Assembly: GCA_018806915.1 (NCBI GenBank)
Contig: JAGKQI010000052.1
Coordinates: forward strand, 1,883,809 to 1,947,808
Direction: 5' to 3'
Source of the DNA: Phytophthora colocasiae
Lineage: Eukaryota > Oomycota > Peronosporomycetes > Peronosporales > Peronosporaceae
Length of the DNA: 64,000 nucleotides
Positions 1 through 8,621 of the stretch are shown one piece after another. A program made the translations under genes and the position numbers. The first letter of the stretch is position 1. Every line of letters begins with the position of its first letter. The notes beneath the pieces are model-generated. The model saw only the letters and a program-made list of their open reading frames with translations. It had not been told where the DNA came from and did not search any database.

Positions 1-405
1 CCTGTGAAACTTGCTGCAGCTGACGACTCGGACTTCAAACCTGGTAGAATGACGACTACCATGGGCTGGGGAACGTCTGCTGAAGAGAATGGGACTGCTC
101 CCTATGAACTACAGCGTGTGGACGTCCCATTCGCGAGTGATGAGGCCTGTGCAGCCTATGCCACCGTCGATTCGAGTATGGTTTGTGCTGGTGGTGTTGC
201 CAAAAAGGATGCCTGCACGGGCGATTCTGGTGGTCCACTCATCGTCGAGAACGAGAAAGGTGGAGATGTTCTGACAGGGATCATTAGCTGGTCGAAGGAT
301 GACACTTGTGGACGTGAAGGCTACTACGGTGTCTACTCTCGTGTGTCAAGTGTTCGAGCGTGGATCGAAACGATCACGCGTGGGAAAGGGACGTGTCTGC
401 CGTAA
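1..405 (+). CDS. Trypsin-like serine protease, 3' part (S1 family)
   Basis: This is the C-terminal part of a chymotrypsin-fold protease; the reading frame is open at the window edge, so the signal peptide and the catalytic His and Asp lie upstream. Visible are a GWG motif after MTTT, the active-site segment DACTGDSGGPL with the catalytic Ser, an Asp six residues before that Ser (the S1-pocket residue giving Arg/Lys specificity in trypsins), paired Cys residues, and the C-terminal GVYSRVSSVRAWI helix typical of S1 proteases. The usual SWG is SWS here. Oomycetes secrete many such proteins, including glucanase inhibitors that keep the fold but lose catalysis. This copy keeps Ser and its Asp, so it may be active. 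It ends at a TAA just before 406. The next gene is a decayed homolog on the opposite strand. Confidence 0.88.
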   Translation, partial: PVKLAAADDSDFKPGRMTTTMGWGTSAEENGTAPYELQRVDVPFASDEACAAYATVDSSMVCAGGVAKKDACTGDSGGPLIVENEKGGDVLTGIISWSKDDTCGREGYYGVYSRVSSVRAWIETITRGKGTCLP

Positions 406-476
406 TTGGGGGATAATTTACTCACCCAGTCACGGAATAAGACTTCCTACTTTTGCCTCACAAATGAGTGATAACA

Positions 477-1184
477 TTATCCTACCACTAATGATCGTTC
501 AATCCAGTCACGACTAGCAGAAATATGCGAGTAGTAGCTGGGGTAACCAAGTTCGTCGCAGGCATCACCGTGACTGACCAAACCGACAAGGACATCATCT
601 TCCGGGTATGACTGGACCACCAGAGTCACCCAAACATGCAGGCTCATTACCGATAGGGCGTGAGCACATTTTGGTATCATCCACTGAAGTTACTTGGGAG
701 CATTCCTCGTTGCTCATCAACTGCGTATCAGCTCGCTGTAGATCTTGGGCATCCTGACCTTCGCCTGCAGTGTTATACCAGCCCAGTTGAACGATGTAGT
801 TGGAGGACCACGAAGTCGTAGGCGTATTTGGTGAAATGTTTGGGTGGCTCATAATGGCTACAACCTTAATCTGCTCACCGTCCTTGGTACCGGTGGCGTG
901 AATGTCGGCACTGATACAGCCTCCGCCAGTCAGAACGTGACTTAGACTGATGAGGACAGCGGCGCAGAAGTTGTGTGTGGCGTTTACACGAAGAGTGGTG
1001 GCGTACGTCTTGGTGCTTTTGGGAACGAATCTGTTGGCAGTGATCAACGAGGTGAGGTTGGTCGACATAAGGTTCCCCGCCGAAACGTTGTAATTGTTCG
1101 AGCCGTCTTGAGCCTCAATGTGCAAAGAGACCAACGCAAGAAAACTGCTACGATAAGGACGCGCTGGAAAGTTGTACTAGACAT
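477..1184 (-). pseudogene. Decayed trypsin-like / glucanase-inhibitor-like protein
   Basis: A second S1-fold protease homolog runs tail-to-tail with the first. Three blocks in different frames make it up. An ATG at 1184-1182 opens a signal-peptide-like stretch (hydrophobic VLIVAVFL) that goes out of frame near 1137. The main body follows to about 600 and contains CLGDSGGPV. After a further frameshift near 600-620 the C-terminal part (GLVSHGDACDELG to RDWIERS) ends at 477. The active-site His motif reads LTGGGC instead of LTAAHC, and the region of the catalytic Asp reads SNYIVQL followed at once by the GW segment, so about 40 residues seem deleted. Catalytic loss alone would fit a glucanase-inhibitor-type protein, but two frameshifts plus the deletion argue for a pseudogene. 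Sequencing error could explain single-base shifts but not the deletion. Confidence 0.75.
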
Positions 1185-1482
1185 TTTTGGTGCGCTGAGC
1201 TGCAGACACGAAAAATACCAAATGAGCAGAACGCTTTATCGACCGGCAATCTTGAGAGATCAAACCTGGATGCCGTATTCATCTCGATCCGCGTAAATAT
1301 CCTCTATCTGTTGTTCATCAAGAAACGCATTACCGGTATACAGAATTGTGCGATTTGCTCGATGAGAAAAGATCACGTGCTCCGTATCGTGTATTGGCTC
1401 CTCGTCCTGTCTGGACAACTCGGCTTATCGTCCTCATGTACATGTATGAACTGATGTTGCACTAGTAGTTGCCATACCGTAA
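1185..1482. other. Intergenic, nothing recognised
   Basis: About 300 bases upstream of the pseudogene. No convincing coding, RNA or repeat signal was found. Confidence 0.5.
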
Positions 1483-1997
1483 AATCTCCGACCTCCGACC
1501 GGCTCCGACGGTAACAGAAAAAAGGTAGATTAAAATAAATTATTTTTATTTTGATATATTGTGGGCCACACTATATTTTGATTCCATTTGTTGCGGGTGA
1601 GTGCGGCGGCCGCGCCGTGAAAGGGTGGTGGCGGAGCGTTAGACCAGCAGGGGAGCAGACAGCGACCAGAGCTGCTGGAGGACAAGGAGCGGGGGGAGGA
1701 GGCTGTAGGGCAAGGAGCGAAAGGCGGGGGCTGGCTAGCAGACAAGGCCAGGTGCAGAGGGCAAGGGCGGGAGTGAAAGGAGCGGGGGGCAAGCAGCAAG
1801 GGGCAAGGTGCGGAGAGAAAGGAGCGGCGACAGGACGGATGAACGGCGCGAGGTTGGAGGTGGTGGTGACTCGCGGGCGAGCAGGCGGAGCTCGGCGCCC
1901 ATGATGGCTTACCCGGCAGGGCGGCCGGCAGGCTGCCCGTTGGGTGAGCACTTTGGCTTGCGCCCCCAGCCTCCTCTCGCGATAGAAGCTAGGCTGC

Positions 1998-2035
1998 GGC
2001 GTCGTAGAGACAGCTGCGGCTGTCTCTACGACGCC
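1998..2035. repeat. Perfect 17-bp-arm hairpin
   Basis: GGCGTCGTAGAGACAGC at 1998-2014 and its exact reverse complement at 2019-2035 are separated by the 4-nt loop TGCG. A terminator or siRNA-precursor role is possible, but nothing in the context decides. Confidence 0.9.
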
Positions 2036-2048
2036 AAGAACTCGTTAT

Positions 2049-2100
2049 CTACCCGGTAGGGCGTGTGGCGGCATGCCCCACGCCCTGCACAAGCGGGTAG
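2049..2100. repeat. Two-stem inverted repeat
   Basis: CTACCCG (2049-2055) pairs with CGGGTAG (2094-2100), and inside it AGGGCGTG (2058-2065) pairs with CACGCCCT (2079-2086). A similar TACCCGGCAGGGCG word lies near 1910, which suggests a small repeat unit bounded by these sequences. Confidence 0.7.
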
Positions 2101-2382
2101 CTGCTGTATAATTTATATATATGTGAAGTATATTAATTTAAGTAGTATCTAAAAAGCTGTACTACGTAATTCGTTCCTGTTTCGTTATTGCTTTCCTACC
2201 AGCATGCTTCGGCCATGGCTGGACGTAATGATAACTCTACGAGCATGTACGCAGCAGGACAGAAGACTGCATGTGTACTGTACCGTCATGAAGGTACAGG
2301 TCGAAAAAGGTCGGAGAAACGACAATATGCTTGTGATATGTAAATATCTTGAAATTTGTAAAAGCATATACATATTTTTCGT

Positions 2383-2411
2383 GCAGCTCCGACCAGATAT
2401 GTCGGAGCTGC
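2383..2411. repeat. Perfect 11-bp-arm hairpin
   Basis: GCAGCTCCGAC at 2383-2393 is followed after 7 nt by its reverse complement at 2401-2411, inside the candidate element. Confidence 0.85.
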
Positions 2412-2703
2412 TTACATTGCCGACCCACTTAGCCCTATCGATATCTATTGGTCAAAATGCATAATTGATCGTTCTATGATTGGCTAAAACAATTTTAAAT
2501 GATGTGATTGGTTGTTGATGGACATACACAATTTAAGTAAGGTCGGAGATTAAATGATATTCATCCATAGTTTTTTTTACACTAATTGCGCACTTCCTGT
2601 ATCTATACTCTCTGATAGGACAAAGCGTAAATAAAATCATATGATTGGATAAAACGACTTATCACTTGCTGGCTCTATGTAGATTATCCTGCTAGGGGAC
2701 ATA

Positions 2704-4311
2704 ATGGCGGACTCCTCCGCAGACCGCAGCGATGGCATCCGCGGACGCAACAAGAAGGCGGACGCTTCCTCTGACATGGAGAACGGCGGTATCAGTAGCC
2801 CCAGTGCAGCCAGCACCTTGGACAGCTCCGCAGACGACGATAACTTGGTGTCCTCCGCCCCCGAAAAGGACAAAAAGTCGTCGCCAGCTCTCTCCAACGT
2901 TCAGGCTGTAATCCACTGGTGGAAATCGATGCGGCTACAATTCGGTGATGCCCTATTACTCCAGATCTTCTTCGTCTACTTTACACAGGGCATCCGGAGT
3001 ACACTCTGCTCGCTGGGAACGAGTTACTATCTGAACGAGACGCTGGCGTTGCCCCCTGCGCAATCCGAGTCGCTACGAGCTACTGCTGCTATCCCATGGA
3101 TCATTAAGCCATTGTATGGAATACTGTCGGACAGTGTCCCTATCTGGGGCACGCGCCGCAAGTCCTACTTGCTCATTTTCAGCGCCATCTCGGCCGCTGC
3201 CTACTTTGCACTCTCGACACCTGGTCTCATCACGACCTACGAGAGCGCGTTAGTGGCTCTTGTAGTCGCCAGTCTGGGTATCGCGTTCTGTGATGTGGTT
3301 ATTGATGGAAAAGTCGTAGAAGCGGCACGCAGTGAGCGTGAAGACATGGCTGGTAATCTGCAGACGCTGTCGTGGATCTCGCTTTCTGTTGGCTCTGTAC
3401 TTGGCTCGATGGTGTCGGGGTACGCACTGAACACATTCGGACCGCTCGGTGTGTTCTTTCTATCAGCCGTAGGTCCGCTGTGCGTGGTGTTCATCTCCAT
3501 CAAGATCTCGGAGGAAACGTACATACCACCAGGAGATTTGAGCTTCTTCCGAACCGTTCAGGACCAGTGTCGAGCTCTCGCGACTGTGGTGGTGGACCCA
3601 ATCTGCTGGCGTCCCATGCTTTGGATCTTCTTGTCGAACGCGCTCCCACCCAGTGTAGGCGAAGCCATGTTCAGCTTCAAGACCGCTGAGTTGGGCTTCT
3701 CGAAGTCCTTCCTGGGCTTCATCTCCACGGTGGGCAGCTTCACACTGCTGGGCACCACTGCACTGTACAACGCTTACTTCCGTGACATGCCGTTCCGCCG
3801 CATGTTCTTCCGCATCCAGCTTGCCTCCGCCTGTGTTTCGTTTGCCGAGTTTGTGCTGGTCTCGCGTCTGAATGTCACGCTCGGTATTGGGGACCGGTTC
3901 TTCATCTTTGGTGACGAGATCCTCTCGGACGTGGTAGCTCGCCTCAAACACATGCCGTCGCTTGTGCTCTGCGCCAAGATCTGCCCGCCAGGTATCGAAG
4001 GTACCATGTTCGCGCTGCTCATGTCCATCTACAACTTCTCGTGGTCTGTTGCCTCGTATGGCGGTTCGTGGCTGTGCAACTATCTGGAAATCTCCAAAAC
4101 CAACTTCGCAGGCCTCGCTGCTGCCGTGACGATCCGCAGCGTGGCCAAGGTCGTGCCGCTCTTCCTACTCTTCATGGTTCCGGCGACCACCAGCATCAGC
4201 AGCTCGTCGCTGGCCTCCACCACCAAGATGAAAACTACAAAGTCCAGGAAACAGAGCGAAAGCGAGAGTGACAGCGATAGTGTTGCCATCGACCTCAAGG
4301 TACAAGCGTAA
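2704..4311 (+). CDS. Folate-biopterin transporter (FBT/BT1 family, MFS)
   Basis: A 535-residue multi-pass membrane protein of the major facilitator superfamily, FBT branch, which carries folates, pterins and related compounds in oomycetes, trypanosomatids, plants and cyanobacteria. Residues 1 to about 70 are polar and low in complexity (cytosolic). From about 80 come alternating hydrophobic segments with family landmarks: IPWIIKPLYGILSDSVP near the second and third helices, GIAFCDVVIDGKVVEAAR, and in the C-terminal half DEILSDVVARLKHMPSLVL followed by CPPGIEGTMFALLMS. The end (about 490-535) is rich in Ser, Lys and Glu and likely cytosolic. The ATG at 2704 opens the only long frame and gives a normal family length. 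There are no introns and no sign of damage. Substrate cannot be read from sequence; oomycete FBT families are large. Confidence 0.93.
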   Translation: MADSSADRSDGIRGRNKKADASSDMENGGISSPSAASTLDSSADDDNLVSSAPEKDKKSSPALSNVQAVIHWWKSMRLQFGDALLLQIFFVYFTQGIRSTLCSLGTSYYLNETLALPPAQSESLRATAAIPWIIKPLYGILSDSVPIWGTRRKSYLLIFSAISAAAYFALSTPGLITTYESALVALVVASLGIAFCDVVIDGKVVEAARSEREDMAGNLQTLSWISLSVGSVLGSMVSGYALNTFGPLGVFFLSAVGPLCVVFISIKISEETYIPPGDLSFFRTVQDQCRALATVVVDPICWRPMLWIFLSNALPPSVGEAMFSFKTAELGFSKSFLGFISTVGSFTLLGTTALYNAYFRDMPFRRMFFRIQLASACVSFAEFVLVSRLNVTLGIGDRFFIFGDEILSDVVARLKHMPSLVLCAKICPPGIEGTMFALLMSIYNFSWSVASYGGSWLCNYLEISKTNFAGLAAAVTIRSVAKVVPLFLLFMVPATTSISSSSLASTTKMKTTKSRKQSESESDSDSVAIDLKVQA

Positions 4312-4697
4312 TGCAATACATGTATGTAGGTTTCTGTGTCGAAGATTCATTCGTCCATGCAATGCATAAACTTTGTGAGATGATCTGTGGTGGTGTACGA
4401 ATGCTTTGCTGCTTGCAAACTAGCGGAACTGGTGACGCACTTATGCTGGCCCAGCATTGCTGGGTGCTAATCAAGCCGTTGCAATGTCACAGCGTGTGGG
4501 TAAATTCCAGTCATCAGACTAGTTCTCAAAGGTTTATCAATTAATTTAACAGGAGAACTTAAGCTAAAAGAACTTTTTCCAGCTCTACATATAAGTTATC
4601 CAAGTAATTAAGTTTGATGTTGTAGATCAGGTGATGCAAAAGTATCCTGACCTCCAGAAGTGTACTTGCACTGCTAAGTAGACGACACCCTCGCCTG
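4312..4697. other. Intergenic between transporter and annexin
   Basis: Some 390 bases hold the transporter 3' flank and the annexin upstream region. No further gene was recognised. Confidence 0.6.
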
Positions 4698-4746
4698 TCA
4701 TTCCTTAATCTCCCCCCTCGAGTGCAAGCCTCTCCAATTTTCCACC
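4698..4746 (+). promoter_or_regulatory. Oomycete-type Inr + FPR core promoter of the annexin
   Basis: TCATTCC (4698-4704) followed by a pyrimidine run matches the oomycete initiator consensus. CCAATTTTCC (4734-4743) matches the flanking promoter region (FPR) found just downstream of the initiator in many Phytophthora genes. The ATG follows at 4747, so the predicted 5' UTR is only about 45 nt, normal for this group. The match is by eye; transcription-start mapping would decide. Confidence 0.6.
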
Positions 4747-5736
4747 ATGTTGAACCTCTATCCGCCTGCAAACCACGCCGTGCACAATGGTGCGTCCCTC
4801 AACTTCTCTCCAGAGATCGACCAGGCCTGTCAGGCCATCCACGATGCCTGCAAGGGCCTGGGCACAGATGAAGACGGTCTCATCGCTGCTCTAGGCACCA
4901 AGTCAGCGGATAAGCGCTACCTCATTTCTGTGCGGTACCAAGAACTCTTCGGCAAGGACCTGAAGAAAGTGCTGAAGTCCGAGACGTCCGGGGATTTTGG
5001 CTACTTGCTGCAGCTCATTGCCCGCCCGCTGCCTGAGGCTGAGGCTGCCATCCTCCGTAAGGCTACCAAGGGTTTCGGCACCAAAGAGAAGCTCATCTAC
5101 CCCGTTGTCATGGGCCGCACCAACGTAGAGATAGGTATACTCAAGAAGACGTTCTTCGACAAGTACGGCAAGGACCTGGGCTCTGTCATGGACAATGAAC
5201 TCAGTGGAGACCTTAGCAAGGCTGTGCTAGCCTCTCTGCAGGCACCTTTGGAGGAGTTCAACCCAGAGTTCCACACCGCAGAGAAGGCGGAAGAAGATGC
5301 TGAAGTTCTTTACAAGGCCGGTGAGGGTCGCATGGGCACGAAGGAGCATGAGTTCATCAACCTCTTGGTGACTAGTCCGCCTCAACACCTGCGGGCTGTT
5401 AACGCTGCTTACGAGAAGAAGTACAATCATGGCATCGCGCATGCAGTGAAAAAGGAGTTCGGTGGTGATGCGGAGGACGCGCTGCTGTTCCTGGTTCGCA
5501 TGGTGTTGGAGCCGCTCGTACTGCTTTCGGAGCTGTTCGAGGGCACGATGAAGGGCTTCGGTACGGACGAGAAGGCGCTCAGCGCGGCGCTCGTGCGCTA
5601 CCACCTGGTGCTGCGTGACATCCGACCTGTTTACAAAAAGACGTATGGCAAGGACCTGCGTGATCGCATCCAAGGCGAGGTCAGCGGAGACTACGGCAAA
5701 CTTGTGCTTGCTGTCTATGACTCGCCGGCACAGTAA
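4747..5736 (+). CDS. Annexin (four-repeat, Ca2+/phospholipid binding)
   Basis: A 329-residue annexin, the usual length for a four-repeat core without a long N-terminal tail. Repeats lie at about residues 22-90, 95-165, 180-250 and 256-327. Type II calcium-loop motifs are visible in repeat 1 (KGLGTDED, residues 36-43), repeat 2 (KGFGTKE), repeat 3 (GRMGTKE) and repeat 4 (KGFGTDE). The acidic partners about 40 residues later appear as SGDF, SGDL and SGDY in repeats 1, 2 and 4; repeat 3 has GGDAED. Annexins bind acidic phospholipids in a calcium-dependent way. In oomycetes they are abundant and have been linked to cell-wall fractions and glucan synthase stimulation, so a membrane or wall-synthesis role is plausible. 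No signal peptide and no damage are seen. Confidence 0.95.
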   Translation: MLNLYPPANHAVHNGASLNFSPEIDQACQAIHDACKGLGTDEDGLIAALGTKSADKRYLISVRYQELFGKDLKKVLKSETSGDFGYLLQLIARPLPEAEAAILRKATKGFGTKEKLIYPVVMGRTNVEIGILKKTFFDKYGKDLGSVMDNELSGDLSKAVLASLQAPLEEFNPEFHTAEKAEEDAEVLYKAGEGRMGTKEHEFINLLVTSPPQHLRAVNAAYEKKYNHGIAHAVKKEFGGDAEDALLFLVRMVLEPLVLLSELFEGTMKGFGTDEKALSAALVRYHLVLRDIRPVYKKTYGKDLRDRIQGEVSGDYGKLVLAVYDSPAQ

Positions 5737-6060
5737 GTAACACATGTAATGAAGGTCACCTTAAGACGAGCAAAAAATTGCATTAAAATGCAAGTTCTAG
5801 TTTCTACAGTTGATCAAAAGTGTGGTCAACTGTTATGGCTCCCAAATGGAAAATGTAGAAGTGATAATGTATTGAGCATTTCCTTAGCTCCTGCACTAGC
5901 TGCTCTTCTTTGATATGCATGTCCTGGAGGCTTTATGGACGGTTAGAGCATCTCCACCGGCAAGTCCTACGCAAAGTTCTAATGGGGTCTTCTATGTTCT
6001 GAAGCTTACAATAAAACTCCACATTGCTTCCGATTCTGCAGCGGCAAGTTTTATCGGTGT
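5737..6060. other. Annexin 3' flank
   Basis: AT-rich sequence with an inverted repeat CAGTTGA...TCAACTG near 5808-5833 that could help end the annexin transcript. The right end borders the next element; ATCGGTGT just before 6061 mirrors the terminal sequence of that element. Confidence 0.45.
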
Positions 6061-6660
6061 CATACACCGATCGACAGAATGCAGCGTCCATATAAAAAGG
6101 GCGCCTGTGATATAAAATTGTGTGCACATTTTGTTATCAACCAATCAAATTGCCCGATGCAGCGTTCAATCGCTAAAATAAAACTCCACCAGCCACTCGA
6201 TAAAACGGAGGTCTCCACCAGCCACTCGATAAAATGGAGGAAGCGGACGAGGAGTCCTCGCAGCCCCCACCACCCGCGACAGTATTGCAGGAAGCAAAGG
6301 AGGTTGCCACACACAGGCCTCCTTGACGAGGTGTACGCGCCAGCCAAACAACGCCGCATGCACTACACAATACAAGAAAAACGACGTGTCCTTTTAAGCT
6401 ATAGAGGGGCTAAGCCAACGCAAAGCTACGCAAGAGCAACAGCTACTGCTACGACGGCGAAAGGAGAGCGCTTGGCTACGATAAAGCGTGCCATTTCAGC
6501 CTGGGAATCCATTAAACCGTCACTAGTGCAATTTTTAGTGCAAAATACAGCTGCTCTCTATCTTTGATATTAATTCGCTCTCACATAACCAGTCTACACG
6601 CGCCGAACAGACTTTGCACCTGCGGGAAAGTGGTCGTTGCATTCTGTCGATCGGTGTATA
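6061..6660. mobile_element. DNA-transposon deletion derivative with 25-bp terminal inverted repeats
   Basis: ATACACCGATCGACAGAATG begins the left end (6062-6086) and the right end (6635-6659) is its reverse complement with one mismatch over 25 bp. Within lie a 29-bp tandem duplication (6184-6240) and a reading frame from 6358 beginning MHYTIQEKRRVLLSYRG. That resembles the helix-turn-helix N-terminus of pogo/Jerky-like transposases but runs only to about 6560. No DDE domain is present, so it would need a transposase in trans. The palindromic join ATCGGTGT-CAT-ACACCGAT at the left edge obscures the target duplication. Confidence 0.6.
6184..6240. repeat. 29-bp tandem duplication
   Basis: The unit begins CTCCACCAGCCACTCGATAA and occurs at 6184-6212 and 6213-6240, with one substitution between the copies. 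Confidence 0.85.
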
Positions 6661-6875
6661 GCCCAATCAGGACTGCTATTCCAGAAGATTCCCGAAAGAC
6701 GAATGGACGGGCTACCATGGGCGAACAGCACCTCTCCTCAAGAACATCACTACTCGGCTGATGTCCGACTACTTTGGCGACACCCGACGTACGACGAACG
6801 TAAGGAATGCTTGGTGCCATGCTTTATCGTGGATGAAATTGCTAACTTCGAAACTATATTTTTGTAGGCGAATTC
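6661..6875. other. Possible transposase remnant between elements
   Basis: One forward frame (about 6720-6850) reads as plausible protein (LLKNITTRLMSDYFGD and onward) without an obvious start or stop. It could be further transposase sequence from the neighbouring element, but I do not recognise a family. Confidence 0.25.
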
Positions 6876-7191
6876 TGTGACGGGGGTCACACAGCACTTC
6901 ACACAGAGGAAGGCTTGGAGTATACAAACTCCTAGTGAACGGCAGTTCACTCGGTCCCCAAAGACTTGGGGAGACTAACTAAAGATTAGGTAGATTTAAG
7001 ACTGAATATATTATAGATACTTGTTAGCTTGGCCTGCAATACAAACTAAAAGATATCTATAGTGTAACCTATATAGAAGGTGATAGGTGGCTGCGGAGCC
7101 ACCTGCCACGTGTCACCATTATGTGTGACACACCAAATGTATCCACTTCGGAAGAGTGACTAAAGTCACTCTTCAATGTAACCCCGTTACA
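6876..7191 (-). repeat. LTR of element Z (316 bp)
   Basis: On the minus strand it starts TGTAACGGGGTTACA and ends TGTGACCCCCGTCACA; both ends are themselves inverted repeats around a G run. Internal hairpins include AGAGTGACT/AGTCACTCT and GGTGGCT/AGCCACC. TG...CA termini and the adjacent polypurine tract on the right identify it as the 3' LTR of a minus-strand element. Confidence 0.7.
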
Positions 7192-7203
7192 TCCTCCCCC
7201 ACT
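7192..7203 (-). promoter_or_regulatory. Polypurine tract of element Z
   Basis: The minus strand reads AGTGGGGGAGGA immediately before the LTR start, the expected primer for plus-strand DNA synthesis. Confidence 0.6.
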
Positions 7204-7263
7204 TAGATTCGACTCTCGTCCAATCAGAGAAGAGAGAAAATCCCTTTCACATTTCTCTCTTCA

Positions 7264-7664
7264 ATGCCGAAATCGATCGACCTGCCGCCAGCTCTAGTCG
7301 CTGCGGCTTCTGCTCTCACAGAGCACAGGGCGCACTGCCAACGCGTACCAGGCTTCCTTGGAAGCCCAGCAACATGTCTGCAAAGGGTGCAAACCCAGAC
7401 GCGCAAGCGTCTTCACGGAAGAAGGAAGGCTGCAAAGCCAACTTCCAAGCCAGCCAAGCCTCGCGGCAAGGCTTCGGCACTTCATGAGGCCACCGATGTG
7501 GCCTCCAGGGCTTTTAGCTCGCCCAGCAGCACTGCTGCGACGGCTAGCCCTAGCCAAAGGCGCAGTAGGTCTCCGTCCCTACCGCCTGATACTCGACCGA
7601 ATCCTCGGTTCGAGTATAGGGACCATAGTCCCGGTTCCTGGAGTCCATCCGAACAGGAAGCGAC
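7264..7664 (+). pseudogene. Truncated antisense accessory ORF of element Z
   Basis: An ATG 72 bp inside the LTR opens a frame running opposite to the element's own direction. The product is Ala/Ser/Pro/Arg-rich (AAKPTSKPAKPRGKAS, SPSQRRSRSPSLPPDTRPN) and basic, with no recognised domain. It is cut by B2 after SPSEQEAT. Its position equals that of the antisense ORFs in elements A and B. Confidence 0.4.
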
Positions 7665-8060
7665 TGTGGTGAAGCGCGAATAAGAAATCCGAGAAAAGGC
7701 AACGTCAGGCCCAGAGAGAGTCGGATCAAGCGACAGGGGCCTCTGGCGAAGCAAGATGTCAGTTGATGACCCCAGATTGCGCGAACGATGGCTGACGAAT
7801 GGATCCAGATCGATGTTCGTCTCGATCTCGCCAGCGATGATGGATGGCGTCTTGGTCGAGTGAGACTAAGTGATTGGGGAACCCCGCCGTACGGTCCCGC
7901 GTGGCGGCTCAGGGTCGAAGGAGAAAAAAAAGGCGCCTTGCCTGAGATCGCATGAGAAGGAGATCAAGGCAGCAGAGGATCGGGAACGGTGCGATCTATG
8001 GCTGGCCGGTGACAACATAACTGCGAGATGCTGCCGAGGGGACATGATGGCAGCGTTGGT
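7665..8060 (+). repeat. B2 5' LTR, first part
   Basis: It begins TGTGGTGAAGCG like the B1 LTR and shares scattered words with it (GAGTCGGA, AGCGACAGGGG) but is otherwise diverged. It stops at the duplication TTGGT (8056-8060) where element A is inserted. An A-rich run lies near 7920-7935. Confidence 0.75.
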
Positions 8061-8520
8061 TGTAATGGGTCTACCTAGACCTATTAGGTGGCGTACACGT
8101 GCGCTTACGTGTATGAGGAAGCGTGCAATTAGAATAGACTTAATTTAAGTATACTTATTTAAATAAGTATAATTAAATCAAATATAACTAAATTAAACTG
8201 CAAAATACCGTAAAATGAGAACTGTTATTGAATTTGGCATAAGCCAATTGTGGACCTCCTAAAACTGTTTGTTATCTATTTCTAAAGGGTCTGACAACGT
8301 GTGGTTGGCAGAAACTCTGCTCAGTGATTGGTAGAAATCCGTTACTTTCTACCAATAATATGCACAAATGCACACGAACCACCCAATAATGTGGTTCGCC
8401 CATGTATCCTTTGGTGTGTACAGCACACCAAGGTCTGAGGCCCATTTCCAACCTCTAACAGTTATCCTAACTGTTAGAGTTACAAGTGGTACAACCACTT
8501 GTACGTGTAACCCCGTTACA
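8061..8520 (-). repeat. Element A 3' LTR (460 bp)
   Basis: On the minus strand it starts TGTAACGGGGTTACA and ends ACCCATTACA. Perfect hairpins fill it: 12-bp arms at 8453-8464/8468-8479, 11-bp arms at 8327-8337/8346-8356, and others at CGAACCAC/GTGGTTCG and ACACGT/ACGTGT. The mate at 29504-29963 has the same length. Confidence 0.9.
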
Positions 8521-8530
8521 CCATCCCCCC
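8521..8530 (-). promoter_or_regulatory. Element A polypurine tract
   Basis: The minus strand reads GGGGGGATGG directly before the 3' LTR start. Confidence 0.6.
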
Positions 8531-8621
8531 GTTAAGATTCGACGTATCGGTCTCGATACGTCAATCAACAGAACTTGACAAGACCGTCAAGTTCCCGAGA
8601 GAAGTCCGAGTTCATTTCGCA

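Larger units (their letters stand above)
1483..2551. mobile_element. Candidate non-autonomous element with 12-bp terminal inverted repeats
   Basis: AATCTCCGACCT at 1483-1494 is repeated in inverted orientation at 2540-2551. The interior is non-coding: a purine-rich, G-rich stretch (about 1615-1900), then strong perfect hairpins (1998-2035, 2049-2100, 2383-2411) and AT-rich sequence. Related CTCCGAC/GTCGGAG words recur inside. No target-site duplication was identified and there is no transposase, so this is only a candidate miniature element or decayed remnant. Confidence 0.35.
6876..7664 (-). mobile_element. Element Z: 3' end of a Ty3/gypsy-like element, interrupted by B2
   Basis: A minus-oriented LTR (6876-7191) is followed by a polypurine tract on the minus strand (7192-7203) and the start of an antisense reading frame, which is cut at 7664 by the LTR of B2. 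The remainder of Z should lie beyond the right window edge, where B2 ends. Its internal pol is not visible, so the family is inferred from the LTR ends and layout shared with elements A and C. Confidence 0.6.

Noticed and set aside
1551..1951. Long overlapping reading frames on both strands in the purine-rich intergenic stretch
   Set aside because: They are Arg/Gly/Ala- or Pro/Ser/Leu-rich low-complexity products of a biased sequence, with no domain and no plausible start context.
6250..6567. Complete small gene of 162 residues
   Set aside because: The frame starts within the terminal repeat of a transposon derivative and only its middle resembles a transposase; treated as part of that element.
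7192..7203. Pyrimidine runs after the LTRs at 7192, 8521 and 31472 as plus-strand promoter elements
   Set aside because: They are the polypurine tracts of minus-strand elements seen from the other strand; each abuts an LTR start.
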